DNA from: CAZDXJ01 sp050303615
GTDB lineage: Bacteria; Pseudomonadota; Gammaproteobacteria; Methylococcales; Methylomonadaceae
DNA: 64,000 nucleotides
Direction: 5' to 3'
Assembly: GCA_050303615.1 (NCBI GenBank)
Contig: JBNLCC010000048.1
Span: forward strand, 1 to 64,000
The notes under the pieces are model-generated. The model ran no database searches, was not told the origin of the DNA, and saw only the letters and a list, made by a program, of their open reading frames with translations. A program made the position numbers and the translations under genes. Shown one piece after another: positions 27,501-37,246 of this stretch; position 1 is the first letter of the stretch; every line of letters starts with the position of its first letter.

Positions 27501-27711
27501 GTTGAAATTGAAGCAAGGCGGTAGGGCAAAGAAACCGGCGGTCGAAGCGGCAGTAGAGCAATTGCAAGTTAGTTTGGAGAGCGGTTACGATGTCTATGCC
27601 GCACTGGTGTGCGGTAATGTTCAGGATGTCGGGGCATTGTTGGATGATGATTTTGAAATGTTGTGTAATACCCAGCTGCTGCCGGTATGGGAAAAAATAC
27701 AGCTTACATAA
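24556..27711 (+). CDS. recC: Exodeoxyribonuclease V subunit gamma (RecC)
   Basis: RecC is the Chi-recognising, helicase-like but inactive subunit of RecBCD, which repairs double-strand breaks and degrades foreign linear DNA. The protein has 1051 residues against about 1120 in E. coli. The N-terminus (QSQGMERWLSQQLASRF) and the segment RSIPFKVIALLGMNEGEFPK are characteristic, as are the LRQNYRKGDRSRRADDRYQF region and the C-terminal pseudo-nuclease domain. It leads the recC-recB-recD operon, with a 17-base gap to recB. Confidence 0.96.
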   Translation: MFILHVSNKTENLLEHLAAVIDAAPLSSPFDQETFLIQSQGMERWLSQQLASRFRVWGNYQFLFPHKFFSAMVRQVDGSLDDEPFERGRLLWHFEGLLRRLQDSVYAPLQHYISGPNEALKRYQLARQLAQLFDQYQIMRPDMLLEWQRGRSFYPSEAETWQRALWRQLLDKLGDRHRGSLWLQVINKLQTVETGELAERLPERAMVFGLNTMPPLLLALLQALANHCDVHLFLLNPAQNYWADLQNKRQLARQKQRIEPESDNGHPLLATLGQQGREFQEMLLEADFEFQVDSFEAPAGECHSNLQQLQYDILNNQLTDVALQYDGTVAVHACHSRMREVQVLKNQLLHVLQTDSDLELRDIVVMAPDIQHYEPFITAVFADIQHAIADRSLRLSNVVLDVFIRFLRLSQSRFGWQEVLDLLEQPAVHLSVGLSEADLQLIRCWIRDLYVRWGKSAEHKASLGLPPLFANTWQAALERLLMGYAVEDESDFVNDTLPYVDIEGSSAQALGGLHDFLQLLFHAGSELGRAKPLHAWAEQLSQYSQRLFSATTTDPNELRQLHELLSELGEQPAAVHEHDVELDVILSWLEDAVQERKSSTGFLRGQLTFCSMLPMRSIPFKVIALLGMNEGEFPKIDSHPTFDLLRQNYRKGDRSRRADDRYQFLEILLSARRQLIMTYTGISDRTNEAMPPSVVISEILEILRDSYQLHDPVTNHPLQAFSPRYFCGDANLFSYSETDCRTALALSAPAVAAAPWWQGKISSENEQLIDIGALFAYYRNPQKYFVQHKLAVFLNAIEAEPEEREPFAVSGLEAYQINRDWIDAELNRQSFSLEKLQAQGRWPAAACGEFLYQQQQQAIAEFVTRIELKQLGDSLDEFPVDISVGRYRLVGKLANRYQHGSLFYRYAKLKGADFFIACLHHHLINLIEVQPTWLLSNDADLLFTPELADPQRLIALLDLYQRGQNNPHEFFIEPALAYLRQALKLKQGGRAKKPAVEAAVEQLQVSLESGYDVYAALVCGNVQDVGALLDDDFEMLCNTQLLPVWEKIQLT

Positions 27712-27728
27712 GTAAAAGATAAATTTTT

Positions 27729-30700
27729 ATGCAATACCAGCAATTTAACAGCGTCACCACCGATTTGCAGCCCGGCGTCAATTTGATCGAAGCCAGCGCC
27801 GGGACCGGTAAGACCTATGCGATCGCGATGCTGGCGTTGCGTTTTATCGTCGAAAAGGGTCTGGCAATCGATGAATTGTTGATTGTCACCTTTACCAAGG
27901 CCGCGACCGAGGAGTTGAAGGAGCGGGTGCGGATCAGGTTGAATGAAGTCAGGCAGGTTTTTGCCGGCAACAGCCAGGGTATCGATCCGAATATAATTGA
28001 TTGGGTGGAACAGCTTGATACCAATCATAACGAAGCCAAGCGGAGGGTGGAGCTGGCGCTGTTGGACATCGACCAGGCCGGAATTTTCACCATTCATGGA
28101 TTTTGCCAGCGGGTGTTGAAGGAACATGCGCTGGAAAGCGGACAGTTGTTCGATGCGGAACTGAGCAGTGACGTCAGTGCTATCTATCAGGCCTGTGCCG
28201 ATGATTTCTGGCGGCGGGAGGTATATCAAAGGACTATGCAGCAAGCGGCGGTATTGCTGAACTATGCCGCGACGCCGGATGCGTTGTTGGCAAGCATCAA
28301 CTTTATTACCCCGGATATGCCGGTTTATCCGTCAGCTTTAAAATTGGATGAAGCGCTGGATGATTTGTGCGGCCTTGCTGAAACCGCGGGAAAGGGCGTG
28401 ATAAATACGGCGTTAGCGTTGCGGCAGGCATTTGCCGACGGCATGTTCAAAGCTTCCTACCAACAATCGCTGGAAGATTATTGGCCGGATTTGCAGGATT
28501 GGAGCGTTGACAAGCAACACGGTTTTCCTGCTGTTGAGGCGTTGCAATTGTTGACCGAAGCGGGAATTTCGGAGGGGTTGAACGGTAATAAATTCAGGAA
28601 GAATAAGGATTACACTACGGAGCAGCGTAAGCAGCAATATCTTGGCTCTTTGGCGATCGAGCCTCAGGCAGCGGAAAAACTGCTGGTCGCCCTGAATCGG
28701 GTCGCGCTGGCCTTCCGCTATGCATTGCTAGCATATATCAATGAAAATTTGCAACAACGCATGCAACAGTTGAATCTGTTATCGTTCGACGATCTGATTC
28801 TGCGGGTGAACGAAGTGCTGCATCAAGAAAACCGCAAGTTGTTGCGCAACGCATTGCGGCAGCGCTTCAAGGCAGCGTTGATTGATGAATTCCAGGATAC
28901 CGACAGCAAACAATGGTTTATTTTTTCCACACTGTTTGCCGATCAGGATTGCTATCTATTTTTGATAGGCGATCCCAAACAGGCGATTTATAAATTCCGC
29001 GGCGCCGATATTTTTTCTTATTTTGATGCGCAACAGCGCGCTCGGCATCTGTTTACCCTGGATAAAAACTGGCGTTCTCATCCCTCACTGGTGGCCGCGG
29101 TGAATATGCTGTTTCAACATCATCACAATGCGTTTCTATTTGAACGGTTGGTTTTCAATCCGGTCCGGCCGGCCCTGGCTGAGAAGGATGGCTGGTTAAG
29201 CGAAACGGCTGCTGATCAGGCTCCGATGGAAGTTTGGCAATTGGCGGAAAGCGAAACTAAAAACGGTTACTGGAGTTCCGGCAAGGCCGACACGGCAATT
29301 CAAATCGCGGTGGCCGAGGAAATCCTGCGGTTGCTCGATCCGGCCGAGGAATGCACCCTGCAATGTCAAGATAAGCCGCCGCAGCCGCTGACGGCCGGGG
29401 ATATAGCCATTCTGGTGCGCACTCATGCTCAGGCCCGCCAATATCAGGCATTGTTGCGCCAGGTCGGTATTCCATCGGTGCTCAACAGTAATGAATCGGT
29501 ATTTGCCTCCGATCAGGCTCATGAGCTCTTTGTGTTGTTGCAGGCAATCGCTCAGCCGGGCGATATCAATCGGCTGAAACAGGCGTTGACCCTGTCCTGG
29601 TTTAATCTTGACGGGCCGGCACTTTATCAGCTCAGCAATGATGAAAGCAAGATGGATGACTGGCTGAGCCGCTTTCAGGGATATTACCAGCAGTGGCAGA
29701 CGCGGGGACTGATGGCGATGATGCTGCAGTTACTGGAGCAGGAACAGGTGCAGCAACATTTGTCGCGGTGCATCGATGCCGAAAGGCAACTGACTAACCT
29801 GCATCACCTGCTCGAGCTGTTGCAACAGGCGGCGCTTGACGAGCATCTGGGGCTGAATAAGACTTTGGACTGGCTGCAGAGCGCGATCACTGGACACGGC
29901 AGTGCCGGCGACGAACAGCAGTTGCGGCTGGAAAGCGACGAACAGGCGGTGAAGATCGTCACGATGCACAGCGCCAAAGGACTGGAGTATCCGGTCGTTT
30001 TCTGTTCCAGTTTGTGGCAGCGTAGCGGTCGGCTATTCAATGAGAAGCAGTTGATCAAATGTCACGAAGACGGACGGATGATTGCCGACCTGGGCTCCGA
30101 TGATTTTGAACGGCGCCGCGAACAGGCGTTGTTCGAAGAATTGGCGGAAGACTTGCGCGTGTTGTATGTGGCGGTGACCCGCGCCAAATACCGCTGCTAT
30201 GTTATCTGGGCCAATGAGCGCTCCGAAAAGAAACGCAATGATTCGGCGATGGATTATTTGCTGTTCTTCCGTGGGGAGCAAAATTTTGCCGATCAGCAGC
30301 AGACCTTGCAGGCTTTATGTGCTCAGAGCAACGAAGCGTTCGGTTACCGGCTGATAACCCCGGGAGCGGAATTAACCGGCCGTAGCCGGACCGGTGGGCA
30401 ACCGCGGCAGCTGTCGGCCTTACGGCAAACCCGCGCATTGCGGACTGATTGGCAAATGAGCAGCTATACCGCCTTGTCGGCGTTGAGTTTGTCTGATTCC
30501 CCGGAACTCCCGCAGGATAAGGTGCAAGAAGCCGTTGAGGGTGGCGGCCAAGACGACGCGGAAGTTCTGCCTAAAGGTGCACGCACCGGCAATGTGGTGC
30601 ATGAATTGCTGGAAAAGACCGACTTTGCGGTCCTGGGGGAACGCGGGGATATTTCCCAACAGATCGCCGTCAGTTGTTTACGCTATGGGTTGCAGTTGCA

Positions 30701-31259
30701 ACAATCACAAACGCAGTCGTTGCAAGTCTTATTGCAAAACGCCGTGTTGACGCCGTTGTCGGAACAGGACGCCGGTTTCTGTCTGGCCAATATCGAATCT
30801 AAAGCCTGTCTCAAGGAAATGCCGTTTTATTTATCACTGGCGGCAATCAGCACCCGGCAGGTCAATCAGCTTTTGCAGGACTCTGCGGCATTCCAACCGC
30901 TATCGGCAAAACAGATGCAAGGCTATTTAACCGGCTTTATCGATCTGGTTTGCGAGTATCAGGGGCGCTACTACGTGATGGATTATAAAACCAACAGCTT
31001 GGCTGATTACCGGGCAGATAGCTTGACAGACGCGATGCGCGAGCATAATTACGGCCTGCAATACTGGATTTATACGCTGGTGTTACACCACTATTTGCAG
31101 CAGCGGTTACCGGATTACGATTATCAACGCCATTTCGGCGGCGTGCGTTATCTGTTTGTACGCGGCATGCAACAGCGACCGCTGAGCGGTGTGTATCAGT
31201 ACTGCCCTGAGTGGGATAAGTTGCACGCGCTGGCGGAATTGTTCGGTGGCAGGCGATGA
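27729..31259 (+). CDS. recB: Exodeoxyribonuclease V subunit beta (RecB)
   Basis: The 1176-residue protein combines a 3'-5' superfamily 1 helicase with the only nuclease site of the complex. Walker A is EASAGTGKTYAIA (from residue 21), motif II reads ALIDEFQDTDSKQW, and motifs IV-VI include HSAKGLEYPVVFC and LYVAVTRAK. The nuclease domain at the C-terminus has GFIDL and DYKTN, equivalent to the catalytic Asp, Asp and Lys of E. coli RecB. It overlaps recD by 4 bases (ATGA). Confidence 0.97.
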   Translation: MQYQQFNSVTTDLQPGVNLIEASAGTGKTYAIAMLALRFIVEKGLAIDELLIVTFTKAATEELKERVRIRLNEVRQVFAGNSQGIDPNIIDWVEQLDTNHNEAKRRVELALLDIDQAGIFTIHGFCQRVLKEHALESGQLFDAELSSDVSAIYQACADDFWRREVYQRTMQQAAVLLNYAATPDALLASINFITPDMPVYPSALKLDEALDDLCGLAETAGKGVINTALALRQAFADGMFKASYQQSLEDYWPDLQDWSVDKQHGFPAVEALQLLTEAGISEGLNGNKFRKNKDYTTEQRKQQYLGSLAIEPQAAEKLLVALNRVALAFRYALLAYINENLQQRMQQLNLLSFDDLILRVNEVLHQENRKLLRNALRQRFKAALIDEFQDTDSKQWFIFSTLFADQDCYLFLIGDPKQAIYKFRGADIFSYFDAQQRARHLFTLDKNWRSHPSLVAAVNMLFQHHHNAFLFERLVFNPVRPALAEKDGWLSETAADQAPMEVWQLAESETKNGYWSSGKADTAIQIAVAEEILRLLDPAEECTLQCQDKPPQPLTAGDIAILVRTHAQARQYQALLRQVGIPSVLNSNESVFASDQAHELFVLLQAIAQPGDINRLKQALTLSWFNLDGPALYQLSNDESKMDDWLSRFQGYYQQWQTRGLMAMMLQLLEQEQVQQHLSRCIDAERQLTNLHHLLELLQQAALDEHLGLNKTLDWLQSAITGHGSAGDEQQLRLESDEQAVKIVTMHSAKGLEYPVVFCSSLWQRSGRLFNEKQLIKCHEDGRMIADLGSDDFERRREQALFEELAEDLRVLYVAVTRAKYRCYVIWANERSEKKRNDSAMDYLLFFRGEQNFADQQQTLQALCAQSNEAFGYRLITPGAELTGRSRTGGQPRQLSALRQTRALRTDWQMSSYTALSALSLSDSPELPQDKVQEAVEGGGQDDAEVLPKGARTGNVVHELLEKTDFAVLGERGDISQQIAVSCLRYGLQLQQSQTQSLQVLLQNAVLTPLSEQDAGFCLANIESKACLKEMPFYLSLAAISTRQVNQLLQDSAAFQPLSAKQMQGYLTGFIDLVCEYQGRYYVMDYKTNSLADYRADSLTDAMREHNYGLQYWIYTLVLHHYLQQRLPDYDYQRHFGGVRYLFVRGMQQRPLSGVYQYCPEWDKLHALAELFGGRR

Positions 31260-32881
31260 TTTCTCAGGAACCGCAAATTAGCCGCTTGGACCGGGCATTT
31301 GCCGCGTTTCTTGGAGGCCGGAGTCAATTGCAGCACGATAGCCGCGACCGCTTTGAAGAGCTTGTCGGCCAGTTGTCCAGCCAACAAAATCACGGTCATA
31401 GCTGCATTGAGTTGGATAACGAGCAGCAGCAACTGGTGCTGGCTTCCGGTTTGGTTTCGCAACGGGACAGGACGCCGTTGATTCTCGAACATGGCCGGTT
31501 GTATTTGCACCGCTACTGGTCTTATGAAACCCGCTTAGCCGGACGTATTGCCGCAATGGCCGGAGAAAAGCGCACCGCAACCGCGTTGCAGCAGGCATTG
31601 GACCGTTATTTTCCAGTCACCGGTGGCCAAACCGACTGGCAACGGCAAGCGGCAAAAACCGCCGTTGAACGGATGTTTAGCATAATCAGTGGCGGTCCCG
31701 GAACCGGCAAAACCACCACCGTCGTGAAAATTCTCGCATTGTTGCAGGAATTGAGTCCGCAACCACTGCATATCGCCCTGGCCGCACCGACCGGCAAGGC
31801 GGCGCAACGCCTGCAGGAATCGATAGGCGCCAGCAAAGCAGGTTTGCCCTGCAGCGACGCGGTACGGGACTTAATTCCCGATTCGGTCAGCACCATTCAC
31901 CGCTTACTCGGCGTCAAACCGAATTCGGTATATTTTTATCATGACGGCCATAATCCCTTGCCGTTTGATCTGGTGCTGGTCGACGAAGCGTCGATGGTCG
32001 ATCTGGCCTTGATGTGTAAACTGGTGGAAGCGTTGAAGACCGATACCCGGTTGATTTTATTGGGCGATAAGGATCAATTGGCTTCAGTGGAATCGGGGGC
32101 GGTGTTAGCTGACCTGTCGGCTGCGCTGCCGGAAAATACCTTGCAGTTAAAAAAATCTTACCGTTTCGATGCCAACATCAAAAGCCTCGCCGAAGCGGTC
32201 AATCGGCAACAGGCCGATTTGGCCTGGCAGTTGTTACAGCAAGGTCGGCAGAATATCGGCTTACTCGAAGGAGATCTGATTGCCTATGTTATCGCCAAAC
32301 AGCAGCCGTATCTGGAATTAGTTGGCAGACAAGTGGACTATGGGCGAATCTTTCAGGCTTTCAACCGCTTTCAGGTATTGTGTTCCAATCGCCAGGGTAT
32401 TAATAGCGTGGCCGAGATCAATCAACGGGTTGAACAGCGGTTGGCCGCAGCCGGGCATATTCATCGCACCGGTATCTGGTACAGCGGACGCCCGGTCATG
32501 GTCACCCAAAACGATACGGCCATGCATGTTTATAACGGCGATATCGGTATCTGCCTGCCCAACCAGGAACAAAGCGGCAAACTGATGGTGTGTTTCGAAC
32601 GTCCCGACGGCAGCATCAAAAAAATTCTGCCTTCCCGTCTGCCGCACTGCGAAACGGTATATGCGATGACCATCCACAAAAGCCAGGGGTCCGAGTTCGA
32701 CGAAGTGCTGATCGCTTTACCGGACAACGTCAACCCGATTTTGACCAAGGAGTTGCTGTATACCGCTATCACCCGTGCCAGGCGCGTTGTGAAACTGGCT
32801 GCGACTCGGGCAGTGTTTATGCAGGCGGTAGGGCAACAGGTGGTGCGCTTTGGCGGACTTGTGGAGAAACTGCAAGAATAA
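31256..32881 (+). CDS. recD: Exodeoxyribonuclease V subunit alpha (RecD)
   Basis: The 541-residue protein is the fast 5'-3' helicase of RecBCD. The Walker A motif ISGGPGTGKTTTV (about 144-156), DEASMVDLALM (motif II), LLGDKDQLASVESG (motif III) and the C-terminal MTIHKSQGSEFDEV and LYTAITRAR motifs place it in RecD1. The N-terminal region (1-110), which contacts RecC, is present. Its start overlaps the recB stop, so it is translationally coupled. Confidence 0.97.
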   Translation: MISQEPQISRLDRAFAAFLGGRSQLQHDSRDRFEELVGQLSSQQNHGHSCIELDNEQQQLVLASGLVSQRDRTPLILEHGRLYLHRYWSYETRLAGRIAAMAGEKRTATALQQALDRYFPVTGGQTDWQRQAAKTAVERMFSIISGGPGTGKTTTVVKILALLQELSPQPLHIALAAPTGKAAQRLQESIGASKAGLPCSDAVRDLIPDSVSTIHRLLGVKPNSVYFYHDGHNPLPFDLVLVDEASMVDLALMCKLVEALKTDTRLILLGDKDQLASVESGAVLADLSAALPENTLQLKKSYRFDANIKSLAEAVNRQQADLAWQLLQQGRQNIGLLEGDLIAYVIAKQQPYLELVGRQVDYGRIFQAFNRFQVLCSNRQGINSVAEINQRVEQRLAAAGHIHRTGIWYSGRPVMVTQNDTAMHVYNGDIGICLPNQEQSGKLMVCFERPDGSIKKILPSRLPHCETVYAMTIHKSQGSEFDEVLIALPDNVNPILTKELLYTAITRARRVVKLAATRAVFMQAVGQQVVRFGGLVEKLQE

Positions 32882-33363
32882 GATTTTCCGCATTGGTATG
32901 AAATATGTTTCAAATAAACAGAACCGCGGGCAAATCTGTTTCCATTAGTAGGGACTAATTTGATGCCGGTGATTCCGTTAACGAGAGTGAGGAGTGCTGG
33001 GAAACCGAATTAACAAAAAATTCGACTGGTCAAATGCGCGAATTGATTCGAATTGCCGACTGGTTGGAACGGAGCAAAAGTGAAGATGATCCGATAATGA
33101 GTTTCATGCACAAGTCCAAGATGATTGATCCACTGCTCTCGGTGCATCGCTGCGCTGCTCGGCATGTTCGACCGGTCAAAATAGACTGCATATAACCAAA
33201 TTTTTACATAAATCGTTAATAACAATAAATATTTTATGATTTTTTGTGGATGATTTCTGTGCTATGTTGCAGTTAAACAGTGCGAGTCACAGATTATGTG
33301 GTGCCTTTTGTCGTGGCAATTATTGAATGCTGGTTACTGCTTTGATTAATTCGGGAGTGGGCT
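32882..33363. other. Intergenic region, no gene supported
   Basis: There are about 480 bases between recD and rpiA. Short frames exist on both strands (for example 33034-33195 plus and 33010-33225 minus) but none has a ribosome site or family resemblance. The AT-rich part 33180-33340 probably holds the rpiA promoter; a GGGAG ribosome site lies at 33352-33356. A decayed gene cannot be excluded. Confidence 0.4.
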
Positions 33364-34053
33364 ATGAACGATAAACAACTTGTTGCCCGACATGCCGCCA
33401 GTCAGGTAAAGGAAGGTATGTTGGTCGGATTGGGTACGGGGTCGACTGCCAACTATTTTATTGACGAGTTGGCTCGGCTGCGAGACGAGCAGGGATTGAC
33501 TGTGACCACTGTTGCCAGTTCGGTTGTCAGTGCCATCAGGGCGCAAGAACTGGGTTTGCCGATGATGGCTGTCGAGCACTTAAGACGTCTCGACCTTTAT
33601 GTCGACGGAGCTGATGAAGTGGCTGCTGATTTGACGCTGTTGAAGGGACAGGGCTCTGATTTGGTCCGGGAAAAAATTCTGGCAAGGGCGTGCGATTGCT
33701 TTTGGGTGTTGGTAGATCAAAGTAAATTAGTCGAACGCATCGGCGGAAATTATGCCATTCCGATTGAAGTGATGCCGTTTGCCTGGCAGTTGGTCAAGCG
33801 TCGCTTGGAATCCGTCGGCGGACATGGCGAGCTCCGACGGATTGCCGGTAATGATGGTTTGGCGGTGACATCCCACGGCAGTTTGGTATTGGATATGGTT
33901 TTTGATCCCGAGTTGGATAGCGGAACGCTGGATACCGTTCTAAACGGTACGCCGGGCGTTGTCGAACACGGTATATTCAGGCGATTGGCGAGTGCTGTGT
34001 TTATTGGTTCAAACGGAAAAGTTGAGGAACGTTGGGCGACAGATAGAAGCTAG
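33364..34053 (+). CDS. rpiA: Ribose-5-phosphate isomerase A
   Basis: It interconverts ribose 5-phosphate and ribulose 5-phosphate in the pentose phosphate pathway, and in methylotrophs also feeds the ribulose monophosphate cycle. The 229-residue protein has the family motifs GLGTGSTANYFIDEL, DLYVDGADEV and LLKGQGSDLVREKIL with the catalytic Asp, Glu and Lys, and the C-terminal NGTPGVVEHGIF. It stands alone between recD and bcp. Confidence 0.97.
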   Translation: MNDKQLVARHAASQVKEGMLVGLGTGSTANYFIDELARLRDEQGLTVTTVASSVVSAIRAQELGLPMMAVEHLRRLDLYVDGADEVAADLTLLKGQGSDLVREKILARACDCFWVLVDQSKLVERIGGNYAIPIEVMPFAWQLVKRRLESVGGHGELRRIAGNDGLAVTSHGSLVLDMVFDPELDSGTLDTVLNGTPGVVEHGIFRRLASAVFIGSNGKVEERWATDRS

Positions 34054-34227
34054 GGTGATCCCGTTTTATAGTCGATGGTTAGGTTGAATATAGCAAAAAC
34101 TTTTCAAAAAGCGATTCGGATTGGATAAGAAACTGGCTTACAGCAAAAGAGTCGAGTGGCTTATTGATGGTGTTTGCTCGGCAAGGGTGATATTTGAATG
34201 TTATTTTAGGTTATGAAGGGGCTCGAA

Positions 34228-34698
34228 ATGTTAATGAAAAATCAGATTGCACCGATGTTTAGATGCATCAATCAAAATAATCAATTGGTGAACTTATCCG
34301 ATTTTCAGGGTAAGCAAAATGTCGTTTTATATTTTTATCCGAAAGATGATACGCCGGGCTGTACCATAGAAGCCAATCAGTTCACAGCCTTGGCCAAGGA
34401 ATTTGCCGAACTGGACACGGTTATCATTGGTGTCAGTAAAGATACCTGTGAAAGTCATCAGGCTTTTATCGACAAATTCGGCCTCAATCTGCAGTTGTTG
34501 GCCGATACATCCGGTGAATTGTGCGAAAGTTACCACGTATGGCAGGAAGTGGAAAAAGAAGGAGTTAAAAAAATGAAGATCGTGCGTTCTACCTTTGTGA
34601 TCAATAAACAAGGGGTGCTGGAGGAAGCGCTTTACGGCGTTGACCCGGAGGGGCATGCACAGCAAATGCTGGATAAAATTAAACGTGCCGGGATTTAG
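34228..34698 (+). CDS. bcp: Thioredoxin-dependent peroxiredoxin Bcp
   Basis: The peroxiredoxin of the BCP/PrxQ type reduces hydroperoxides. The active segment YPKDDTPGCTIEA holds the peroxidatic Cys; the Cys five residues after it in PrxQ proteins is not obvious here, while Cys in KDTCESH and ELCESYH could resolve. A C-terminal STFVINKQGVLEEALYGV completes the fold. The ATG at 34228 is preferred because AGGGG lies 7 bases before it; an in-frame ATG at 34213 is further from any ribosome site. Length is about 156 residues, normal for the family. Confidence 0.93.
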   Translation: MLMKNQIAPMFRCINQNNQLVNLSDFQGKQNVVLYFYPKDDTPGCTIEANQFTALAKEFAELDTVIIGVSKDTCESHQAFIDKFGLNLQLLADTSGELCESYHVWQEVEKEGVKKMKIVRSTFVINKQGVLEEALYGVDPEGHAQQMLDKIKRAGI

Positions 34699-34719
34699 TT
34701 TCCATAGATGATGGGTTCA

Positions 34720-34738
34720 GGCCATGTTGTACATGGCC
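34720..34738 (+). terminator. Hairpin after bcp
   Basis: GGCCATGT-TGT-ACATGGCC-type 8-bp stem just after the bcp stop and before the convergent kinase gene. Only TTGGG follows, so it is a weak terminator at best. Confidence 0.4.
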
Positions 34739-34790
34739 TTGGGTATCCGTTTCCTGGCCGGGAAGACCGATTTATGTTAAAGCGCAAGGT

Positions 34791-37169
34791 TTATACGGAG
34801 CAATAGCGTTTTAAAATACTATGTAATTTGTTTTCTAAAATCGGCTTGATCAGATAATCGGTAAATCCGGCGTCCGGAAGAGCGGATAATTGTTGTTCGG
34901 ATGCATAAGCGGTGATGGCGATAACCGGTGTGTGTTGATTAATGGTCGCCGGATTATTTTTTAAATGCTGCATAATTTCCGCGCCATTCAGACCCGGCAT
35001 ATGCAAATCCATCAGGATCAAATTAAAGGGGGTTTGCTGAATTAACGCCAGCGCTTCGATACCGTCCTTCGCTTCGGTAATCGTTGCTCCGGTCCTGGAA
35101 AGCTGGGCATTTAATAACAGACGATTGATTTCATTGTCATCGGCAACCAGGATGGAAGTTCGTCGCAAGCCGCGGTTCACCTCGATTTGAGCAGTAGTTT
35201 GCGTGCCATCATCCGCAGAGTGTGAGTTGTTAATCATAGTGTGTTTTCGAAGACAGAGGAGCAATTCATCAAGATGCACCGGTTTGGAAATAAAGTCGTC
35301 ACACCCGGCCGCCAAACTTTGTTCTTTGTCTTTGGCAAGCGCATTTGCCGAAAGTGCAATAATTACCGGCTTTTTCGTCGTTTCGATTGCCCGTAGCCGG
35401 CGGGTAGTTTCAAAACCGTTCATTTCGGGCATAATCAGATCCATTAAAATCACATCCGGTTTATTTTGAGCCACTATATCGAGGCATTGGCGACCACTCT
35501 GTACAACACATACGTTAAAACCAACGGAGGTTAGTAATTGATCCAGCATCATTAAATTGTCTGCATTGTCATCGACAATTAAAATTTTCAAAGGTTGCAG
35601 CGGTTTAGCCAATGTGATTTGCTGCTGATTTTGCCGGTCTTTTGCCATTGGTGCGGCAGGGAGATAAACCCGTATTTTGAAGGTGCTGCCTTTACCTGCA
35701 CTGCTGTCCAGTTCAATTTGACCGTCCATGATTTCGGCTAGTTTTTTGCTTATCGTAAGGCCCAGCCCGGTTCCTTCCGAATATTTAGCAGGATGTTTTA
35801 ATTGTTGAAAGGGTTCGAAAATTTTTTCAAAATCTTGTTCTTCTATGCCGCATCCGGTATCGCCGACCGAAACCATCAAGAAATCATCACAATAATCAAC
35901 ATGCAGCCAAACTTTACCTCGGTCAGTAAACTTGACGGCATTAGTCAATAAATTAATCAATATTTGTTTCAAGCATTTTTGGTCACCATAAACGCCTTTC
36001 GGCAGAATACCAAGCGTTTCGAACTGGAAGTCAATGTGCTTCTCTTTTGCACGTAAACTGAATAAATTGCTAATTTCTTGTAACAATCTGGAAATACTGA
36101 AGTTTTGTTTGTTCAATTTCAGCATGTCCGCTTCGATTCGGGATAAATCCAATAGATCATCGATCAACGTCAGAAGATATTCACCGCTTTGACGAATAAT
36201 GGCGGCATATTTTTGTTGCTCAGCCGATGCATTTTCCATGCGTTGCAATATTTGTGCATAACCCAGTATGCCATTTAAAGGTGTGCGTAGATCATGGCTC
36301 ATGTTGGTTAAAAATTCGGTTTTGGCCCGATTGGCGGTTTCCGCGGCGTTTCTGGCAGCAATCAAATGCGCTTCATGGTTTTTGCGTTCGGTTATATCAA
36401 AAATCGTTCCTTGTAGAAATTTTAATTCTCCTTCATTATCATTCACCCCTTGCCCTCTTTCGTGTACCCAGCGTATCGATCCATCGGCGTGGATAATTCG
36501 GTAATCGAGCATGAAGGGGCTTTTGGTTTTAAGGGCATTAGCAATAATGCTTCTTACATTTGAACGGTCATCAGGATGTACGATATCGATTAATTTGTTG
36601 ATAGTGCCGTTGATAAAGTCAGCTGCAGGAAAGCCGGATAGCTGAATTATATTGTCGCTGATAAATGTAATGGTCCAGTCATTTTCATGTTTAAAACGGT
36701 ATATCGTTTCCGGGATGCTGGATGCCAATGCTGAAAAATTCCGTTCGTTTTCGGCAGCTAGGTCTTTTAATAAGCGTTTATTTTCAAGGGTCGTCAGGCT
36801 GGCGTTAACGATATTTAACACGTGAGGCTTAAAATACATAAAATTGCCGCTGCTATCTGCCAATATGTTGATGACCCCTGCTGTTTTGTTTTGAATTTGT
36901 AACGGTACGCGGGTCAAATTGTTTAATGGTTGTAATGGACAGGAATGGTAACTATAGTTTTTCGGTATTTTTCCGCACTTTTCGCAATAGGCACTTAACT
37001 TCGGAGAGCGGACAATCTGTTCCGAACCCCAAAATGCATTGATCTCCGCGACACCGGGAACATAGTGAATTGCCTGGCAGAGAAATTCGATGACCCGCTC
37101 TTCCGTCGGCAGCGAGGCTAATATGCTTTGAGCAGCGACTAAATTGCCTAGAATTTTAGCTTTGTCCAT
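34791..37169 (-). CDS. Hybrid sensor histidine kinase (GAF-like, PAS, HisKA, HATPase, two receiver domains)
   Basis: The 792-residue protein has no membrane segment, so it senses in the cytoplasm. Domains in order: an N-terminal GAF-like region (1-135) with a Cys/His cluster C62-x2-C65-x9-H75-x-C77; a PAS/PAC pair (about 142-265, with IRWVHERGQG and GTIFDITERK); HisKA with the phosphorylated His292 in NMSHDLRTPLNG; HATPase with NLLTNAVKF, GDTGCGI and GTGLGLTISKKL; and two receiver domains with phospho-acceptor Asp in VILMDLIMPEMNG and LILMDLHMPGLNG. There is no HPt or output domain, so an external partner is required. The Cys/His cluster could bind a metal or sense redox. It lies 77 bases downstream of the MEDS gene on the same strand, so the two probably work together. 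Confidence 0.9.
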   Translation of the reverse strand: MDKAKILGNLVAAQSILASLPTEERVIEFLCQAIHYVPGVAEINAFWGSEQIVRSPKLSAYCEKCGKIPKNYSYHSCPLQPLNNLTRVPLQIQNKTAGVINILADSSGNFMYFKPHVLNIVNASLTTLENKRLLKDLAAENERNFSALASSIPETIYRFKHENDWTITFISDNIIQLSGFPAADFINGTINKLIDIVHPDDRSNVRSIIANALKTKSPFMLDYRIIHADGSIRWVHERGQGVNDNEGELKFLQGTIFDITERKNHEAHLIAARNAAETANRAKTEFLTNMSHDLRTPLNGILGYAQILQRMENASAEQQKYAAIIRQSGEYLLTLIDDLLDLSRIEADMLKLNKQNFSISRLLQEISNLFSLRAKEKHIDFQFETLGILPKGVYGDQKCLKQILINLLTNAVKFTDRGKVWLHVDYCDDFLMVSVGDTGCGIEEQDFEKIFEPFQQLKHPAKYSEGTGLGLTISKKLAEIMDGQIELDSSAGKGSTFKIRVYLPAAPMAKDRQNQQQITLAKPLQPLKILIVDDNADNLMMLDQLLTSVGFNVCVVQSGRQCLDIVAQNKPDVILMDLIMPEMNGFETTRRLRAIETTKKPVIIALSANALAKDKEQSLAAGCDDFISKPVHLDELLLCLRKHTMINNSHSADDGTQTTAQIEVNRGLRRTSILVADDNEINRLLLNAQLSRTGATITEAKDGIEALALIQQTPFNLILMDLHMPGLNGAEIMQHLKNNPATINQHTPVIAITAYASEQQLSALPDAGFTDYLIKPILENKLHSILKRYCSV

Positions 37170-37246
37170 GCCGTATCAGAACTAAATAGTTTGGCATTCC
37201 ATACGGGTGTAATGCTTATAACCATTTGCCATCTCAAAGTGACTAA

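Noticed and set aside
33010..33225. 71-codon minus-strand frame between recD and rpiA containing MHREQWINHLGLVHETHYR
   Set aside because: A faint likeness to a cupin-type N-terminus did not hold beyond a few residues, and no ribosome site is present; left as unassigned intergenic DNA.
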